Shown here piece after piece: positions 1 through 8,881 of a DNA stretch of 64,000 nucleotides. Location: positions 930,001-994,000 of the forward strand of contig JAIXWY010000011.1 of NCBI GenBank assembly GCA_027490995.1, read 5' to 3'. The notes below the pieces were generated by a model that worked only from the letters and a program-made list of their open reading frames with translations, made no database searches and was not told where the DNA came from. Numbering within the stretch: position 1 is the first letter of the stretch; every line of letters begins with the position of its first letter. The position numbers and the translations under genes are program-made. Source of the stretch: Opitutaceae bacterium. GTDB taxonomy: Bacteria > Verrucomicrobiota > Verrucomicrobiia > Opitutales > Opitutaceae.

Positions 1-26
1 TCACTCCCCTTCCCTTTCCTGATCCT

Positions 27-1106
27 ATGACCCCGCCCACCTCACCTACCCCGATCGGCTTCGGCATCGTTGGTCCCGGAATGATCGCTGACTTTCACGC
101 GCGCGCGATCGCGGCCATCCCCGGCTGTGCGGTCAAGGGCGTCTGCGGCCGCTCGGCGGCCGCCACCAAGGCTTTTGCGGAGAAGCACGGCGTGGCGTTC
201 ACGACGGACCGGGTCGAGGACCTGGTCGCGCGCGACGACATCCAAGTGATCTGCGTCACCACCCCGAGCGGGGCTCACCTTGAGCCTGCGCTGACGGCGA
301 TGCGCGGCGGACGCCATGTGGTGGTCGAGAAGCCGATCGAGGTGACGCTGGAACGGATGGACGCCCTGCTCGCGGCCAGCCGCGCGGCGCGCGTGCATCT
401 GCTGCCCATCTTTCAGGCGCGCTACGGGGAGGGTGCGCGTACGGTGAAGCGCGCCCTGGACGCGGGGCGGTTTGGGCGCCTCGTCCTCGCCAGCGCCTAC
501 GTCAAGTGGGTGCGCGCGGCCGCGTACTATCACCAGAGTTGGCACGGCACGCTGGCGCTCGACGGCGGCGGTGCACTGATCAATCAGGCGATCCACGCGA
601 TTGACTTGCTCCAATGGTTCGCCGGCGTACCGACGGATGTATTCGCATGGACGACGCGGCGCGTGCACACCGGCATCGAGGCGGAAGACACAGCGGCGGC
701 CACGCTGCGGTTCGGCGATGGAGCGCTCGGAGTGATCGAGGCCTCCACCGCCGCCTATCCCGGTTGGTCGCGCCGCCTTGAGCTCTGCGGCGAGAACGGA
801 TCGATCGTGCTCGAGGATGACCGCATCACCCGCTGGGACTTCCGCGAGGCCGCGCCGGAGGACGAAACGATCCGTCAGGGCGCCAGCGCCACCCAGATGG
901 GCTCCGGAGCCAGTTCTCCCAGCGGAATCAGCCACCTCGGGCACCAGAAACAGATCGAAAATCTCGTCGAAGCGATCCGCTCCGGCGCCTCCCTCGAGGT
1001 CGATGGTCCCGAGGCCCGCAAGGCGGTCGCGCTCGTGCTTGCCCTGTACGAGTCGGCGAAGACCGGCCGCCCGGCTCAGCCCTCGACCGGCCCGCGCCCG
1101 GCCTGA
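27..1106 (+). CDS. Gfo/Idh/MocA family NAD(P)-dependent oxidoreductase
   Basis: A 359-residue protein with the Rossmann dinucleotide-binding motif GIVGPGMIA at residues 13-21 and the family EKP motif at about 101-103. The conserved GGGALINQAIHAID stretch near residue 190 carries the likely catalytic His. The family oxidises or reduces sugar or inositol hydroxyls with NAD(P); the substrate cannot be read from the sequence. Length is typical. It faces the ThuA-like gene at 1206-1958 across about 100 bp. The two families are often neighbours in sugar-utilisation loci, so a carbohydrate role is likely but inferred. No clear Shine-Dalgarno sequence precedes the ATG. Confidence 0.9.
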   Translation: MTPPTSPTPIGFGIVGPGMIADFHARAIAAIPGCAVKGVCGRSAAATKAFAEKHGVAFTTDRVEDLVARDDIQVICVTTPSGAHLEPALTAMRGGRHVVVEKPIEVTLERMDALLAASRAARVHLLPIFQARYGEGARTVKRALDAGRFGRLVLASAYVKWVRAAAYYHQSWHGTLALDGGGALINQAIHAIDLLQWFAGVPTDVFAWTTRRVHTGIEAEDTAAATLRFGDGALGVIEASTAAYPGWSRRLELCGENGSIVLEDDRITRWDFREAAPEDETIRQGASATQMGSGASSPSGISHLGHQKQIENLVEAIRSGASLEVDGPEARKAVALVLALYESAKTGRPAQPSTGPRPA

Positions 1107-1205
1107 GGACCAGGAGCGTCCGCGCACCGCTGAGCGAGTGGCCGCAGGGCCGATGACAACCGGCCCGCGTGGATCGGCCGGGCGCGCCGCGTTGCCCGCT
1201 TCAGC

Positions 1206-1958
1206 CTAACCGCCCACCGCACCGCGGATCGGCTCCGGGTGCGTCTTGGCATTCGGCGAGAGATGCACGTCGGCCCAGCGACCCTGCGGCGCCGCCCAGC
1301 GCGCGGCATTCGCCAGCACCCGACGCACATTTTTGTCGTGATAGGTCGGATACGTTTCGTGGCCGGGGCGGAAGTAGAAAATCTTTCCGTTCCCGCGGCG
1401 CCACGTACAACCGCTTCGGAACACTTCCCCGCCCTCGAACCAGGACAGGAAAATCTGCTCTTCGGGGGTGGGAATGACGAAGGGTTCGCCATACATTTCC
1501 TCCTGCGGAAGCTCGAAGTACCGCCCGAGGCCGGCCGCGATGGGGTGGCCTGGGTTACAGACCCAGAGCCGTTCGCGCTCCCCCGCCTCCCGCCACTGCA
1601 GCGAGGCGGTCGTGCCCAGCAACCGGCGGAAGATCTTCGCGTAATGCCCGGAGTGCAGGACGATCAGGCCCATTCCCTCCAGAACCCGCTGCTGGATGCG
1701 ATCGACGACCGCCTCGGCGACGTCGCCGTGCGCCATGTGGCCCCACCACGTCAGGACATCGGTCCGTGCCAAGCGCTCCGCCGTGAGCCCATGCTCCGGT
1801 TCCTGCAGCGTTGCGGTTTCCACGCTGGCCTCCGGCGCCCCTTCCCTGATCGCCTCGGCAATCGCCTCGTGCATCCCCCGGGGATAGACGGCGGCCACCT
1901 TGGAATGGCGCTGCTCATGGACGTTCTCACCCCAGACCACCACGCGAAGCGAAGACAT
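1206..1958 (-). CDS. ThuA-like domain protein (trehalose utilisation family)
   Basis: About 250 residues, matching the ThuA fold (class I glutamine amidotransferase-like): N-terminal [11 protein letters not shown], then a central [13 protein letters not shown] segment and a [14 protein letters not shown] segment. The start chosen is the ATG giving MSSLRVVV; an in-frame upstream ATG adds only MYCAP. ThuA proteins accompany disaccharide catabolism, including 3-keto-sugar routes using Gfo/Idh/MocA dehydrogenases, which fits the convergent neighbour at 27-1106. The biochemical activity of the family is poorly defined, so only the family call is firm. Confidence 0.85.
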   Translation of the reverse strand: MSSLRVVVWGENVHEQRHSKVAAVYPRGMHEAIAEAIREGAPEASVETATLQEPEHGLTAERLARTDVLTWWGHMAHGDVAEAVVDRIQQRVLEGMGLIVLHSGHYAKIFRRLLGTTASLQWREAGERERLWVCNPGHPIAAGLGRYFELPQEEMYGEPFVIPTPEEQIFLSWFEGGEVFRSGCTWRRGNGKIFYFRPGHETYPTYHDKNVRRVLANAARWAAPQGRWADVHLSPNAKTHPEPIRGAVGG

Positions 1959-1987
1959 GGGGGCGCAGTACATGCGGCCCGTGTCGG

Positions 1988-2017
1988 TTTACAAGCTCGA
2001 CTCAATGCAACTTTATT
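1988..2017 (+). promoter_or_regulatory. Candidate sigma70-type promoter for radC
   Basis: An AT-rich island in a GC-rich background reads TTTACA, an 18-base spacer, then TTTATT. It would place a transcript start about 10 bases before the radC ATG at 2034. This is a consensus match by eye only. Confidence 0.35.
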
Positions 2018-2033
2018 GCTTTAATGTTGCGTA

Positions 2034-2750
2034 ATGGATTCTCCCGTTCTTCCGAATCGCCTACGCGAAACGGCCCCCCAGGAGCGGCCGCAGGAGCGGC
2101 TTCTGGCCGCCGGGCCAGCCGCGCTGAGCGATGCGGAGTTAATCGCGCTATTGCTACGGAGCGGGACGCGGGGGCTGGATGTGATCACGTTGGCCAATCG
2201 GCTCTTGCAGGAGGCGGGGTCGCTGGGCGGCCTGCTGAGTTGGTCGCCCGTCCGCTTTCGACGGTGCAAGGGAATTGGCGCGGTGAAGGCCGTGCAACTG
2301 GCCGCAGTTATGGAAATCTCGCGGAGGGTGCTCAGTCAGGAAGCGATCTCCACCCCACTCCTTGATCATGCGGAAAGCGTGTTCGCCTACCTGAGTCCGC
2401 TCGCGGTCGGACTCGAGGTGGAAAAATTCTGGGTGCTCTGCCTGAACCGCAAAGGACGACTGCTGAAGCGGGTGGAGGCCACGTCCGGGACGGCCTCGAG
2501 CACGCTCGTGCACCCGCGGGAGGTGTTTCGCGAAGCGGTCCGGGAAGGTGCCTCAAGCATCATCTGCGCGCATAACCATCCGAGTGGAGACCCCAGCCCG
2601 AGTGCGCAGGACATCCGGGTGACCCGGAGCCTGCGAGAAGCGGCCGGCGCGCTGGATATTCCACTGCTCGACCATGTGATTCTCGGTCGGCGCGGCCTCG
2701 ATCCTGCGGGTCTGGGGTATTACAGCTTCCGTTCCACGGGCCATCTCTGA
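2034..2750 (+). CDS. radC: RadC family JAB/MPN domain protein
   Basis: A 238-residue RadC/UPF0758 protein. The N-terminal half holds a helix-hairpin-helix-like region (CKGIGAVKAVQL, about residues 80-92). The C-terminal JAB1/MPN-type domain has the metal-binding motif AHNHPSGDPSPSAQD with its paired His and Asp. Despite the name, a direct DNA-repair role of RadC is disputed; the motif predicts a metal-dependent isopeptidase-like or nuclease-like fold. Length is normal and the zinc ligands are intact. The gene stands alone ahead of the heme genes. Confidence 0.92.
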   Translation: MDSPVLPNRLRETAPQERPQERLLAAGPAALSDAELIALLLRSGTRGLDVITLANRLLQEAGSLGGLLSWSPVRFRRCKGIGAVKAVQLAAVMEISRRVLSQEAISTPLLDHAESVFAYLSPLAVGLEVEKFWVLCLNRKGRLLKRVEATSGTASSTLVHPREVFREAVREGASSIICAHNHPSGDPSPSAQDIRVTRSLREAAGALDIPLLDHVILGRRGLDPAGLGYYSFRSTGHL

Positions 2751-2841
2751 GAGCCAGAGTCAAGGGAGCGGAGCGAGGCCCCGCCGGAGCGCTGGCTCAG
2801 TCTTGCGCGAGGACCACGAAGTCGACAGGGTATGCCTTTGG

Positions 2842-3687
2842 ATGGATCCATCGACCGATCGCTTCTGGTTCTGGCTCGCCGGAGCCTGCTACTTCGCCGG
2901 GCTCGCGCTCGGCACGTCTGCGGTGCTGCGCCGTCGGGCACATTCACGCGGCATCATGAATGCAATCGTGGTCGTGGGCTACGTCCTGCACACGTACGCC
3001 CTGTACCTGCGCGGACTTGAGGTGCGTGGGTGTCCGCTCGGCAATCAGTTCGAGATCTTTCAATTCACCGCCTGGTCGGCCACGAGCTTATACCTCGTCG
3101 TAGGCACCACGTTCCGCATCAGCCTGCTCGGCTACTTCACGTCGATGCTGTCGGCCGCCCTGACCCTGCTCTCGCTTTCGATGCCGGCATGGGACGCCGA
3201 ACATCGCATCAACGTCTTCGGTGGCAACGCTTGGATCGAGTTCCACGCCGCGCTCGCCCTTTTTAGCTACGGTGTATTCGGCCTGCTTTCGCTCACCTCC
3301 ATCCTGTTTCTGCTGCGCCACTTTTCGCTCAAGAACAAGCAGCTTGATGGCACCTTCGCGTTCCTTCCCTCGATCGTGGATCTGGATCAGATCGGGCACC
3401 GCCTCTTGATCACCGGCGTGGTACTGCTCGCGACGTCGCTGCTCGTCGGTGCGTCCTGGTGGACGCGCAATCCGGGAGCCGTCAACCCAGTCAAGATCGC
3501 CGTCACAGCCTCGATCTGGATTGCTTACGCGGTCGCTCTGGCGCTGCGCCTGCGGGGCCGTCTCCAGGGCAAGCGGCTGGCCAAGGTGTGCATCGCTCTC
3601 TTTGCGGTCGCCCTGCTGTCGCTCTCGTTGATCACGCCGCGCCGCCCGGTTTCGGGTCCGGCCAGCGTCTCCTCGCACCAGCCGTGA
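2842..3687 (+). CDS. Cytochrome c assembly protein, CcsA/HemX type
   Basis: About 281 residues with roughly eight hydrophobic spans, matching the CcsA/CcmC/HemX family. The segment NVFGGNAWIEFHAALALFSYG is typical of HemX-like members. The start chosen is the ATG giving MDPSTDRFW, just before the first span; the upstream in-frame start adds a polar tail. The stop overlaps the hemA GTG start (GTGA), so the two are translationally coupled. HemX in Bacillus lies beside hemA and affects glutamyl-tRNA reductase levels; CcsA handles heme for cytochrome c. Context favours a HemX-like role. Confidence 0.8.
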   Translation: MDPSTDRFWFWLAGACYFAGLALGTSAVLRRRAHSRGIMNAIVVVGYVLHTYALYLRGLEVRGCPLGNQFEIFQFTAWSATSLYLVVGTTFRISLLGYFTSMLSAALTLLSLSMPAWDAEHRINVFGGNAWIEFHAALALFSYGVFGLLSLTSILFLLRHFSLKNKQLDGTFAFLPSIVDLDQIGHRLLITGVVLLATSLLVGASWWTRNPGAVNPVKIAVTASIWIAYAVALALRLRGRLQGKRLAKVCIALFAVALLSLSLITPRRPVSGPASVSSHQP

Positions 3688-4745
3688 GTTCGCCCGACGT
3701 TTCGCCGGCGCTGTTCGTCGTCGGCGCCAGCCACCAGACCACGCCAATCGACCTGCGCGAACGACTGGCCCTGACGCCGGAAAAGCTCGCGCAGTTGCAC
3801 GATGCGGCCAGCCGTCTCGCGGGTCTGCGCGAGCTCGCCGTGGTCAACACCTGCAATCGCGTGGAATTCTACGGAGTGGCCACCGACGCCACAGCCGTCG
3901 CGGCGCTTGAGCAGGAGTTCTGCCGACTCTCCGGACTCGATCCGGCAACATTCGCGACCATTCGCCGACTCGCCGATGGATCAGACGCCATCCGGCACCT
4001 CGTCGCCGTGGCCAGCGGCCTTGAGTCACAGATGCTCGGCGAGAACGAGATCTTCGGTCAGGTGAAAAGCGCCTACGAGGGTGCGCAGCAGCGGCGCAGC
4101 GTTGGCCCGGTGCTCAACCGAGTCTTTCAGAAGGCGTTTCAAAGCGCGAAGCACGTGCGCACGCAGACCGCCATCACGGTCGGTCAGGTCAGCGTGGCCA
4201 ATGTCGCGGTCGAACTCGCTGGCACCATCTTCGGTGACCTCAGCGCCACGCGCGTCCTCCTGCTCGGCGCCGGCGACATTGGCGAGAAGACGGCGCGCGC
4301 GTTTCAGAGCCGCGGCGCCGGATCCCTCACTGTCGCAAGCCGCACGCTCGCGCGCGCGCTTGAGCTGGCCACGGAGTTCGGGGCGGTGGCCCTCCCGTTC
4401 GAGCAAGTTGGCCAACGGCTGCACGAGTTTGACATTCTCGTCTGTTCCACCGCCGCACCGCATGCCGTGGTCACGCACGCCGCGGTGGCGGCCGCGCTTC
4501 GCCGCCGCCCAGCCCACCCGCTCTTCTTCATTGATCTGGCGCTGCCGCGCGATGTCGAGCCCGACGTCGCTACACTCGAAAACGCCTTCGTCTACAATCT
4601 CGATGACCTCGCGCGGATCGCGGAGCGTAACCGCGCCGCGCGCGAGGCCGAGGTGGCCCGCGCCTTGGCTCTCGTGGGTGAGCGAGCCGATTCGATCTGG
4701 CGCCAGGTGGCGCCACAGGCCAGCGGTCGGATTGAGCCGCGCTGA
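3684..4745 (+). CDS. hemA: Glutamyl-tRNA reductase, short form
   Basis: First committed enzyme of C5 tetrapyrrole synthesis: reduces Glu-tRNA(Glu) to glutamate-1-semialdehyde with NADPH. The GTG at 3684 overlaps the upstream stop and gives VSSPDVSPALFVVGASH. Catalytic Cys lies in NTCNRVEF (about residue 57), the SQMLGENEIFGQVK segment follows, and the NADPH domain has LLLGAGDIGEKTA. At 353 residues it is clearly shorter than the usual 410-430, ending soon after the spinal helix (AREAEVARALALVGERADS), so most of the C-terminal dimerisation domain is missing. The ORF is open further upstream, but that part has no family similarity. Confidence 0.93.
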   Translation: MSSPDVSPALFVVGASHQTTPIDLRERLALTPEKLAQLHDAASRLAGLRELAVVNTCNRVEFYGVATDATAVAALEQEFCRLSGLDPATFATIRRLADGSDAIRHLVAVASGLESQMLGENEIFGQVKSAYEGAQQRRSVGPVLNRVFQKAFQSAKHVRTQTAITVGQVSVANVAVELAGTIFGDLSATRVLLLGAGDIGEKTARAFQSRGAGSLTVASRTLARALELATEFGAVALPFEQVGQRLHEFDILVCSTAAPHAVVTHAAVAAALRRRPAHPLFFIDLALPRDVEPDVATLENAFVYNLDDLARIAERNRAAREAEVARALALVGERADSIWRQVAPQASGRIEPR

Positions 4746-4763
4746 TACCCGCGGTCGATCCGT

Positions 4764-5963
4764 CTAGCGACCCATCTGCCGAAGGACCCAGAGCGCGGCT
4801 CCGGCGTCCACAGGCGAACGCAAAATGTCCCGCAAGCGTTGCGCAGTACGTTGGGCATCGGCGATCCGAGCCGGATCCCGAGTGCAGCGTTTCAATTCCT
4901 CTCCAAGCGGTTCCGCGGCGGCCGCCCCCTGCAGGAACTCGGGATAGACCTCCTCATTCAGGAGCAGATTGGCGATTCCGAGATAGGGTACGCGAAGCAG
5001 GCAACGCCCCAGAAGATAAGTCAGGGGGTTCGCGCGATAGACAATGGCTCCAGGGATACCGGCCAAGGCACAGTGCAGCGACATGGTGCCGCTCGACGTC
5101 AGGACGGCCGAAGCCGCGATTTCAGCGCCAGTCGGGACAAGGCTCACCGAGGCCGGCGGATGCGCCGCCCGCAGCACGCTCTCGATCAACGGGCTGGGAT
5201 AGAGCACTTGAGCACGCGAGAGACCCGAAGCCGCGAAGCCCGCCAGCAGGCGGGGAAAGATGCGCTCAACGGCCTGCCGTCGGCTCCCCGGCAGGAGCAG
5301 AACCGGCGCCGACGGATCATAACGCACCGGCGGTCGATAATCCGGGGCGAGGAACGGATGTCCGACGAACTCCACCTTCAGGGTCGTGTCCGCATAGCAC
5401 GCCGGCTCAAACGGGAAGATCGTCGCCAGCGCGTCCAGATCACGTGCCATCGTGAAGCGCCGTCGGGCCTTCCACGCCCAGATCTGCGGCGAAATGTAGT
5501 ATAAGAGCTTCACCGGACCGCCGCCTTTCGCACTGACCCCGCGTTCACGGAGCCGCGCCGCGAGACGGAGGTTGAAGCCGGGATAGTCCACCAGCAACAC
5601 CGCCCGCGGTCGGTACCGCTCGACCCACTCCGCCGTCTCGTCGAGCAGGGTGCGGAAATAACGGTAGTGCTTCAGCACCTCGACGACACCCACCACCGAG
5701 GAAGCGGTGAGATCATGGAGCAACTGCGCGCCGGCGCCCTGCAGCGCCGGCCCGCCGAGCGCCGCGACGGTCAGCATCGGTTCACTGCGCCGCAGGTCGC
5801 GCACCAGCCGAGCGGCGTGCTCGTCACCCGAGTGCTCCCCCGCAATCACCAGCAGATCCGCCCCCCCGCGCTCCGGAGGCGAGAGGAGCGAGAGCGGCGC
5901 ACGGCTGACCGAGGGCCGATGCGTCAGCCTCAGGTCCTGCAGTTCCTGGCGAATCTGGCTCAC
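4764..5963 (-). CDS. lpxB: Lipid-A-disaccharide synthase
   Basis: A GT19 glycosyltransferase joining UDP-2,3-diacylglucosamine and lipid X into the lipid A disaccharide at the inner membrane. Diagnostic segments are LLVIAGEHSGDEHAARL (about residues 36-52), LLVDYPGFNLRLA, YYISPQIWAWKARR and the C-terminal TSSGTMSLHCALAGIP. At 399 residues it is of normal length with a slightly long N-terminus. It is the last gene of a minus-strand series, 19 bp downstream of a Gfo/Idh/MocA gene and close to lolD and lolC, so the group is devoted to outer-membrane lipid. Confidence 0.95.
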   Translation of the reverse strand: MSQIRQELQDLRLTHRPSVSRAPLSLLSPPERGGADLLVIAGEHSGDEHAARLVRDLRRSEPMLTVAALGGPALQGAGAQLLHDLTASSVVGVVEVLKHYRYFRTLLDETAEWVERYRPRAVLLVDYPGFNLRLAARLRERGVSAKGGGPVKLLYYISPQIWAWKARRRFTMARDLDALATIFPFEPACYADTTLKVEFVGHPFLAPDYRPPVRYDPSAPVLLLPGSRRQAVERIFPRLLAGFAASGLSRAQVLYPSPLIESVLRAAHPPASVSLVPTGAEIAASAVLTSSGTMSLHCALAGIPGAIVYRANPLTYLLGRCLLRVPYLGIANLLLNEEVYPEFLQGAAAAEPLGEELKRCTRDPARIADAQRTAQRLRDILRSPVDAGAALWVLRQMGR

Positions 5964-5982
5964 AAAGCGAAGGAGAACCGCG

Positions 5983-6972
5983 TCACGGGCGACGCGTACC
6001 GGTACGGATCTGCTCGGTGATCACAATGGCGAGCTCCAGCGCCGACTTGGCCAGCTCGCCCGAGACCTTCGGCTGACGCGCCCGTCTCACGCTCTCGACG
6101 AAATGCGCCAACTCCAAAGCCAAGGGCTCGCCCTTCTCGAGGGGCACCGGCTCGAGCGGCACCGCCGAGAGATCACCCGGCTTCACGGCGCCGGCGATGA
6201 TCTTCTGCGCGTAGTCCAGCATGCCAGCCTTCTTCACGAGGTGGCCGGACTGGTTCATGAAGTCGAAAGAGAGATAACCGGAGGATTGGAAAATCCGGAT
6301 CTCACGTACCTTCTTTAAGCTCATCCGACTGGCGCTCAGGTTGGCGACGCACCCGTTCGCGAACTGCAGCCGCGCGTTCGCAATGTCTTCGGAACGCGAG
6401 AGCACGCTCACCCCGACGCTGTCGATCTTCTCCACCGGAGACTTTACGAGCTCAAGAACGATGCCGATGTCGTGAATCATCAGGTCCAGCACCACGCCCA
6501 CCTCCGTCCCCCGCGGCGTGAACGGAGCCAGCCGATCGGCGGTGATGAAGCGTGGATCGCTCACTTCCTGTTCGAGGAAGCTCATCACCGGGTTGAAGTG
6601 CTCGATGTGCCCGACCTGCACGAGTACGCCGGCCGCCCGGGCCGCCGCGAGCACGCGCTCAGCCTGCTCCAGCGTGGCCGTGATCGGCTTCTCGATCAGG
6701 AGATGACAGCCACCCGCGAGCAGCGGCAACGCCACCTCGGCATGGCGATCCGTCGGGACGACCACCGACACCGCATCGCACTCAGCCGCCATCTCCTCCA
6801 AGCTCCCGAAGCGCCGAGCTCCGAAGCGGGTCGCAATCTCTGCCGCCCGCGCGTCGTTGGCTTCAAAAAATCCCGCGAACTCCACGTCGGGGAGACTCTG
6901 GTAAATGCGGACGTGATGCTGGCCGAGGGAGCCAACGCCAGCCACACCGCAACGAAGAACGGGATTAGCCAT
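5983..6972 (-). CDS. Gfo/Idh/MocA oxidoreductase, probable UDP-GlcNAc 3-dehydrogenase-like
   Basis: 329 residues with Rossmann motif GVAGVGSLGQHH near the N-terminus, the IEKPITATLEQAE motif and a VGHIEHFNPV segment. That last segment resembles the group annotated as UDP-N-acetylglucosamine 3-dehydrogenase (GnnA/WlbA-like). It sits 19 bp before lpxB and overlaps lolD by 8 bp. GnnA in Leptospira and Acidithiobacillus makes the 3-keto sugar for amide-linked lipid A. The position beside lpxB supports an envelope sugar role, but the aminotransferase partner gnnB is not in the window, so the exact substrate is inference. Confidence 0.75.
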   Translation of the reverse strand: MANPVLRCGVAGVGSLGQHHVRIYQSLPDVEFAGFFEANDARAAEIATRFGARRFGSLEEMAAECDAVSVVVPTDRHAEVALPLLAGGCHLLIEKPITATLEQAERVLAAARAAGVLVQVGHIEHFNPVMSFLEQEVSDPRFITADRLAPFTPRGTEVGVVLDLMIHDIGIVLELVKSPVEKIDSVGVSVLSRSEDIANARLQFANGCVANLSASRMSLKKVREIRIFQSSGYLSFDFMNQSGHLVKKAGMLDYAQKIIAGAVKPGDLSAVPLEPVPLEKGEPLALELAHFVESVRRARQPKVSGELAKSALELAIVITEQIRTGTRRP

Positions 6973-7645
6973 GATGCAGGATTCCTTCCGATAGGGTCAT
7001 TTGCCGGGATGTCCGCGCCGCGTGCGCCGGGTTATGAGTCACGAGAATAAGTGCCGTCTGCGTCTCCGCAACCAACTCCAGCAGCAGGGTGATCACCGAC
7101 TCGCCCGTCCGCTCATCCAGGTTGCCGGTGGGTTCATCCGCGAGAAGCAAACTCGGTTGATTCATCAGGGCCCGCGCCACCGCGACTCGCTGCCGCTCGC
7201 CGCCCGACAGCTGCGAAGGCAGGTGAGCCGCGCGCTCGTCGAGGCCGACTCGCGCAAGGAGCCCCACCGCCCGCCGACGCGCCGCCGCGTCGACCCGCCC
7301 GCCAATTCGCCGCGGGAGGAGCACGTTGTCCTCCGCCGTGAGCTCAGGCACGAGGTGGAAGCTCTGGAAGATTAGGCCCAGGAAACGATTCCTCACTGCC
7401 GTGCAACGCCGGGCATCGATCCGTGCGCCGTTCCAGAACAGTTCTCCTTCATCCGGAGAATCGAGACCCGCCAGCAGGTGCAGGAGCGTCGACTTCCCGG
7501 CGCCCGACTCACCCCGGATGGAGACACTCTCGCCGGCGTGCAGCAACAGGTCGACTCCGCGAAGCACTGCGAGTCGGCGGTCGCCGCTCGCGTAGCTCTT
7601 GCTCAGGCCGCGCGCCTGCAGAACGGCGTTCGACCGCTCACTCAC
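6965..7645 (-). CDS. lolD: Lipoprotein-release ABC transporter ATPase LolD
   Basis: A 226-residue ABC ATPase of the MacB/LolD type. Walker A is GESGAGKSTLLH, the signature is LSGGERQRVAVARALM, and Walker B is LLLADEPTGNLDE followed by a switch His in VTHNPAHAA. It powers extraction of lipoproteins from the inner membrane for transfer to LolA. It overlaps the permease gene upstream by 8 bp and the oxidoreductase gene downstream by 8 bp, indicating one transcript. The pairing with a LolC/E permease makes Lol more likely than a MacB-type exporter. Confidence 0.9.
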   Translation of the reverse strand: MSERSNAVLQARGLSKSYASGDRRLAVLRGVDLLLHAGESVSIRGESGAGKSTLLHLLAGLDSPDEGELFWNGARIDARRCTAVRNRFLGLIFQSFHLVPELTAEDNVLLPRRIGGRVDAAARRRAVGLLARVGLDERAAHLPSQLSGGERQRVAVARALMNQPSLLLADEPTGNLDERTGESVITLLLELVAETQTALILVTHNPAHAARTSRQMTLSEGILHHG

Positions 7646-8870
7646 TGCGAAAAGCCTCCACGGGACGGAGCCGCGCCGCCCGCCAGGCCGGCACGAGTCC
7701 GGCCAAGAATGAAATCACCAGCGTGAGTATCACCACCGTGAGGACATCGCCAGGCACGGTATGTGCCGGCAGATTGCTAAACTGGTAGAAACGGCGCAGT
7801 TCGTCCTCCCGCTGGGTCAGCCGCGCGATCAGCATGACGGCATCGTTGCGCACCGCCAGCGCCGCAAAGCCCAATGCTAGGCCCACCCCGGTGCCGAAGA
7901 CGCCGATCAGCAGACCCTGCGCACAGTAGCACGCCGCCACTCCCCGAGGAGAGGCCCCGAGCGCGCCGAGGAGCCCAATCTCCCGGGTCTTGCGAACCAC
8001 CGAGATAAGCAGGGAGCTCATGACGGAGAAGGCCGCGACGATCACAATGAAGAGCAGCAGGAAAAAGATCATGCCCTTCTCGAGGTTCAGGACCCAAAGA
8101 AACTCCTCAAAACTATCCATCCACGAAAACGCCTGCATCCCCACCGGCAGCCCACTCGCGTTCAGGCGCCGCGCCAACTGATCCTCCCCCACCCCGGGTC
8201 GCGCGCGGACGTTGATCCCGTGCACCGCCGATCCGAGTCCGTACAGGTCCTGCACCAGCCGCAGCGTTCCGTAGACCATGCTGCTATCGAGTTGCTGATG
8301 ACCGATCTCCACCAAGCCCACCACTCGCACTTCACGGGGAAGAAACACTTCGTCGCTGCGCAGGCGCTCGATGATCAGCGGGGAATATACCTCCAGGGTA
8401 TCCCCGATCGTGACGCCGAGGGAACGCGCGAGTTCGGAACTCACGAGGACGGAGTCATCATCAAGATCGTCCAAGGTCCCGAGCCGGATGTACGTCGAAA
8501 GCTCCACCACCCCGGCAACGGTCGCGAGGTCAAGTCCCCGCATCGCCGGGTACGCCGGTCGTCCGTTTGCCATCACCATGACCACACCTGACGCGTACGG
8601 GGTCGCCGCCTGGACACCGGGCACGCGGGCCACCTCCCGGAGCAGTGAGGCGGAGTCGCCAATCAGGCCCCGCGCCTTGATCTGCACCTCGCCCTCGGTC
8701 TCGACGATCATGCGCCGGATCTCGTAGCCAAATCCGCCCATCACGCTGGTGACCACGATGAGCAGGGCCACGCCGAGCGCCACGCCCAGCACCGAGATGG
8801 CCGTGAAGAACGGGAAACGTCGGCCCGCCGGGAAGAGCTGCTTCAGGGCGAGATGGACGTACCAGGGCAT
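7638..8870 (-). CDS. Lipoprotein-release ABC transporter permease, LolC/LolE family
   Basis: A 410-residue FtsX-type permease: one N-terminal membrane span (FTAISVLGVALGVALLIVV), a large periplasmic domain (about residues 45-270) and three C-terminal spans. This is the LolC/LolE architecture, partner of LolD in releasing mature outer-membrane lipoproteins. Only one permease gene is present, so it may form a homodimer as proposed for LolF in some bacteria. It lies 11 bp downstream of lysS and overlaps lolD. Assignment to LolC rather than LolE is not possible from the sequence alone. Confidence 0.88.
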   Translation of the reverse strand: MPWYVHLALKQLFPAGRRFPFFTAISVLGVALGVALLIVVTSVMGGFGYEIRRMIVETEGEVQIKARGLIGDSASLLREVARVPGVQAATPYASGVVMVMANGRPAYPAMRGLDLATVAGVVELSTYIRLGTLDDLDDDSVLVSSELARSLGVTIGDTLEVYSPLIIERLRSDEVFLPREVRVVGLVEIGHQQLDSSMVYGTLRLVQDLYGLGSAVHGINVRARPGVGEDQLARRLNASGLPVGMQAFSWMDSFEEFLWVLNLEKGMIFFLLLFIVIVAAFSVMSSLLISVVRKTREIGLLGALGASPRGVAACYCAQGLLIGVFGTGVGLALGFAALAVRNDAVMLIARLTQREDELRRFYQFSNLPAHTVPGDVLTVVILTLVISFLAGLVPAWRAARLRPVEAFRSE

Positions 8871-8881
8871 GGGGACGGCGC

